Shown here: one piece after another, positions 62,111-64,000 of the stretch | Position numbering within the stretch: the first letter of the stretch is position 1 | Layout of the letters: every line of letters starts with the position of its first letter | NCBI RefSeq assembly: GCF_000002985.6 | Contig: NC_003283.11 | Span: forward strand, 6,076,001 to 6,140,000 | Reading direction: 5' to 3' | Length of the DNA stretch: 64,000 bases | Source of the DNA: Caenorhabditis elegans | Lineage: Eukaryota; Nematoda; Chromadorea; Rhabditida; Rhabditidae | Position numbers and translations under genes: made by a program | Notes under the pieces: model-generated | Told to the model about the DNA's origin: nothing | The model's input: only the letters and a program-made list of their open reading frames with translations | The model's database searches: none

Positions 62111-63915
62111 GTAAGTGAACAAGAGAAAAGAGTTAAGGGTTTTTCTTGTCTAATCTCCCAAGGGACACTTACTCCCATTACATTATTCTGTTCGTTGGAA
62201 TGGAATATTTTCATTCTTTATTTCGATTGCTTGCTCGTCCCGTATGATTTTGTTTTATTCGTTCTAACTAACCAATCCATCTAAAACCATAACCAGTTAG
62301 ATCTTTGACCCTATAGTTTATATGCTAGACATTTCTAGGATTGCTACTTTTTGCGCGAAGACGGACAGTCTATCTCTTTCTCTGGCCCAGCAGGACTAGC
62401 AGAAGAAACTAACCGAAGCAAGGAGGAGGACAACAGCATAGCAAATAAGAGACAGTACGCAACGCGATGAGAAGAGTACTCTGCACTCTCTTCTTTCAAC
62501 TGTATTGAGACTTTCACTTACGAGAGCTCATTTCCGCCCATCCGGATGGGAAAAAGCAGTGCAAATCTTATCATCACTTGGCACTTAGCTGTTTTGGTGT
62601 CTGGTAATGTATAATGACTCCTTTAACTACCAATATTGCAATCTGGGAAAGCTTTAAAAAATTCTTCGCTAAAATTGTTCGAATTCTTTGAAAAATTTAG
62701 ACTTACATACATGTAACGCTGTATGAGAAAAGCAAACTGGAATAAAATATTTTTCCTTTTTAAATAGTCCATTTAGTTTTCAAAGTTTTTATCATTATCT
62801 GTATTATATTTTTCTGATATCTAACAATTAGAAGACGCAAACTACATACATCATTTTTATTTGCATTTTATGGGCATTAAAGTTGCATTTTCTTTTAAAA
62901 ACATTAAAGGAAATAGTTCTAAACCACTTAAAAATTGACATAGGTAACTTTCACCCTTAATCTAAAATTAACTACAACATTATTTGCTCATTGGCTATCT
63001 GTATCTTGCACACATATCTTGCAACGTTTTCTTCCCGATTTCTATTCTGACCCAGTCTACTTTTTGGAGAAAATGTGATGTGGATTACGAGTTAAGAGCT
63101 TGTTAGCAACAATTGGTAGCCGTTCATCCATATGAAATCCTCATTCTTTTCCGTTTTTCTGCGAGGGGCGACCCCCCATTCCAAATGCCTTCAGCTGCAC
63201 TATGTTCTGTTTCTTCTAGTTTCTTATATCCTAATAACCCTTGGTGAACCATTCAGTTAATCTGAGCTAAACTTTTTTTTTAACATGCTGATCCACTGAA
63301 TGGATTCAATTTTCTCTGTGTAAGTTTTGTTTCGTTATAAAGTTTCATAAAGAATTAGTTACTTGCAAGCAAAAAAGACCGAATGAGCTCCTCATTTGTT
63401 GTATGCTCAAATGATTATGTTGGCAGAGTTCATCTCAAGCTTCTCCTCCCGTGTTGTGTTTTTTTCTCGTTTTCTATCCTCGACCGTCTCAACGAGGGAA
63501 CAAAGATCACGGGAACTTTTTCAATTCGAGAATTGAATAGGTTTTTGCATTTTTAGACTAAATTCTTGTGGCTCTGGGCAAGTAAACGAAACAATTCTCA
63601 AGTGGTACTCACAGTGGTCAAATGATTCCTCCAGAACCCGTGGAGCCAGATATATTTTGACATTTTGCTCGAATTTCCACCCTCACACTCTTTTTTTTTT
63701 GTCGTTAGTTCTCTTTTTCGATCTTTGCTAGTGAGAAATATTTAGAAGCGGTCTAGTGGAAGAAAATTTATAATCGAGTAGGCTTGAGGTTACACAGGGA
63801 TGGAGACTCGGAGAAGAGGTGCTAAACGGGTCCATATGCAAAAAGCAAAACAAAAAACCAACTGCCAGAGAAGAATTCGACTTTTAGATTATTGTTCTGG
63901 CGTTCGGTTGTGAGA

Positions 63916-63935
63916 ATGAAAATGGCTCAGGCCAG
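63916..63935 (+). CDS. Candidate alternative first exon 3 of a + strand gene
   Basis: MKMAQA plus 2 nt (ATG, AAA, ATG, GCT, CAG, GCC, AG) followed by the donor GTAGGTC. Upstream, 63,780-63,900 is purine-rich and could be a 5' UTR. The phase (2) equals that of the other two candidates. Confidence 0.35.
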
Positions 63936-64000
63936 GTAGGTCATACTCAATATTATTTTTTGGTAGCAAATAATTTTCTGAAAAAATTGAATACGAAGAT

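Larger units (their letters stand above)
58524..64000. other. Large ttn-1 intron (open to the right) with + strand promoter-like zones
   Basis: The exon at 58,453 starts in the middle of an Ig domain (GRPQPEVIWIDNNG), so an upstream ttn-1 exon must exist. None with an Ig A/B strand and Cys was found here, so the intron probably continues past the window. Less AT-rich blocks (about 59,030-59,510 and 62,340-62,620) with pyrimidine tracts lie before three + strand candidate first exons, listed separately. 60,444-60,493 on the minus strand is phase-compatible with the ttn-1 exon but does not look like Ig sequence. Confidence 0.5.

Overview
The window is nuclear DNA from a nematode, almost certainly Caenorhabditis elegans (chromosome V). 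It is AT-rich, has introns of about 45-50 bp with TTTTCAG acceptors, and carries recognisable C. elegans genes in sequence: smut-1, crt-1, a bZIP gene (atf-8), a CWF19L1 orthologue, ceh-49 and the 3' part of the giant muscle gene ttn-1. All identifications come from reading translations by eye; no database search was run.

Region 1 (1-18,824) is satellite DNA. A monomer of about 226 bp runs in direct orientation from 1 to about 15,487 and in inverted orientation from about 16,100 to 18,824. The inversion centre holds a 15-bp minisatellite. The direct array is interrupted at 12,815-13,679 by an element with Helitron-like ends that carries ten copies of a 40-bp unit made of back-to-back heat-shock elements. 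One monomer copy (about 968-1,168) is strangely GC-rich but still in register.

Region 2 (18,825-25,000): after a zone of inverted-repeat elements come a NatD-type N-terminal acetyltransferase gene and the DEAD-box helicase gene smut-1, both on + and about 200 bp apart. Calreticulin (crt-1, -) converges on smut-1. The crt-1 upstream region has ER-stress elements (ERSE-II/UPRE).

Region 3 (25,000-45,600): an unrecognised Cys-containing spliced gene candidate (-), the bZIP gene (+) and a CWF19-like gene (+). The 4.9-kb intron of the CWF19-like gene contains two tandem Old Yellow Enzyme-like genes on the other strand. Next are a broken F-box/FTH gene (+) and the ONECUT homeobox gene ceh-49 (-), with several dispersed foldback elements between genes.

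Region 4 (45,593-64,000) is the 3' part of ttn-1 (-): half an Ig domain, an FnIII domain, the titin-type kinase, a post-kinase tail, then a 5.4-kb exon and small exons coding about 20 Ig domains and one FnIII. To the right, in what must be a ttn-1 intron, are three + strand candidate first exons that all end in the same phase and probably belong to a gene whose body lies beyond the window.
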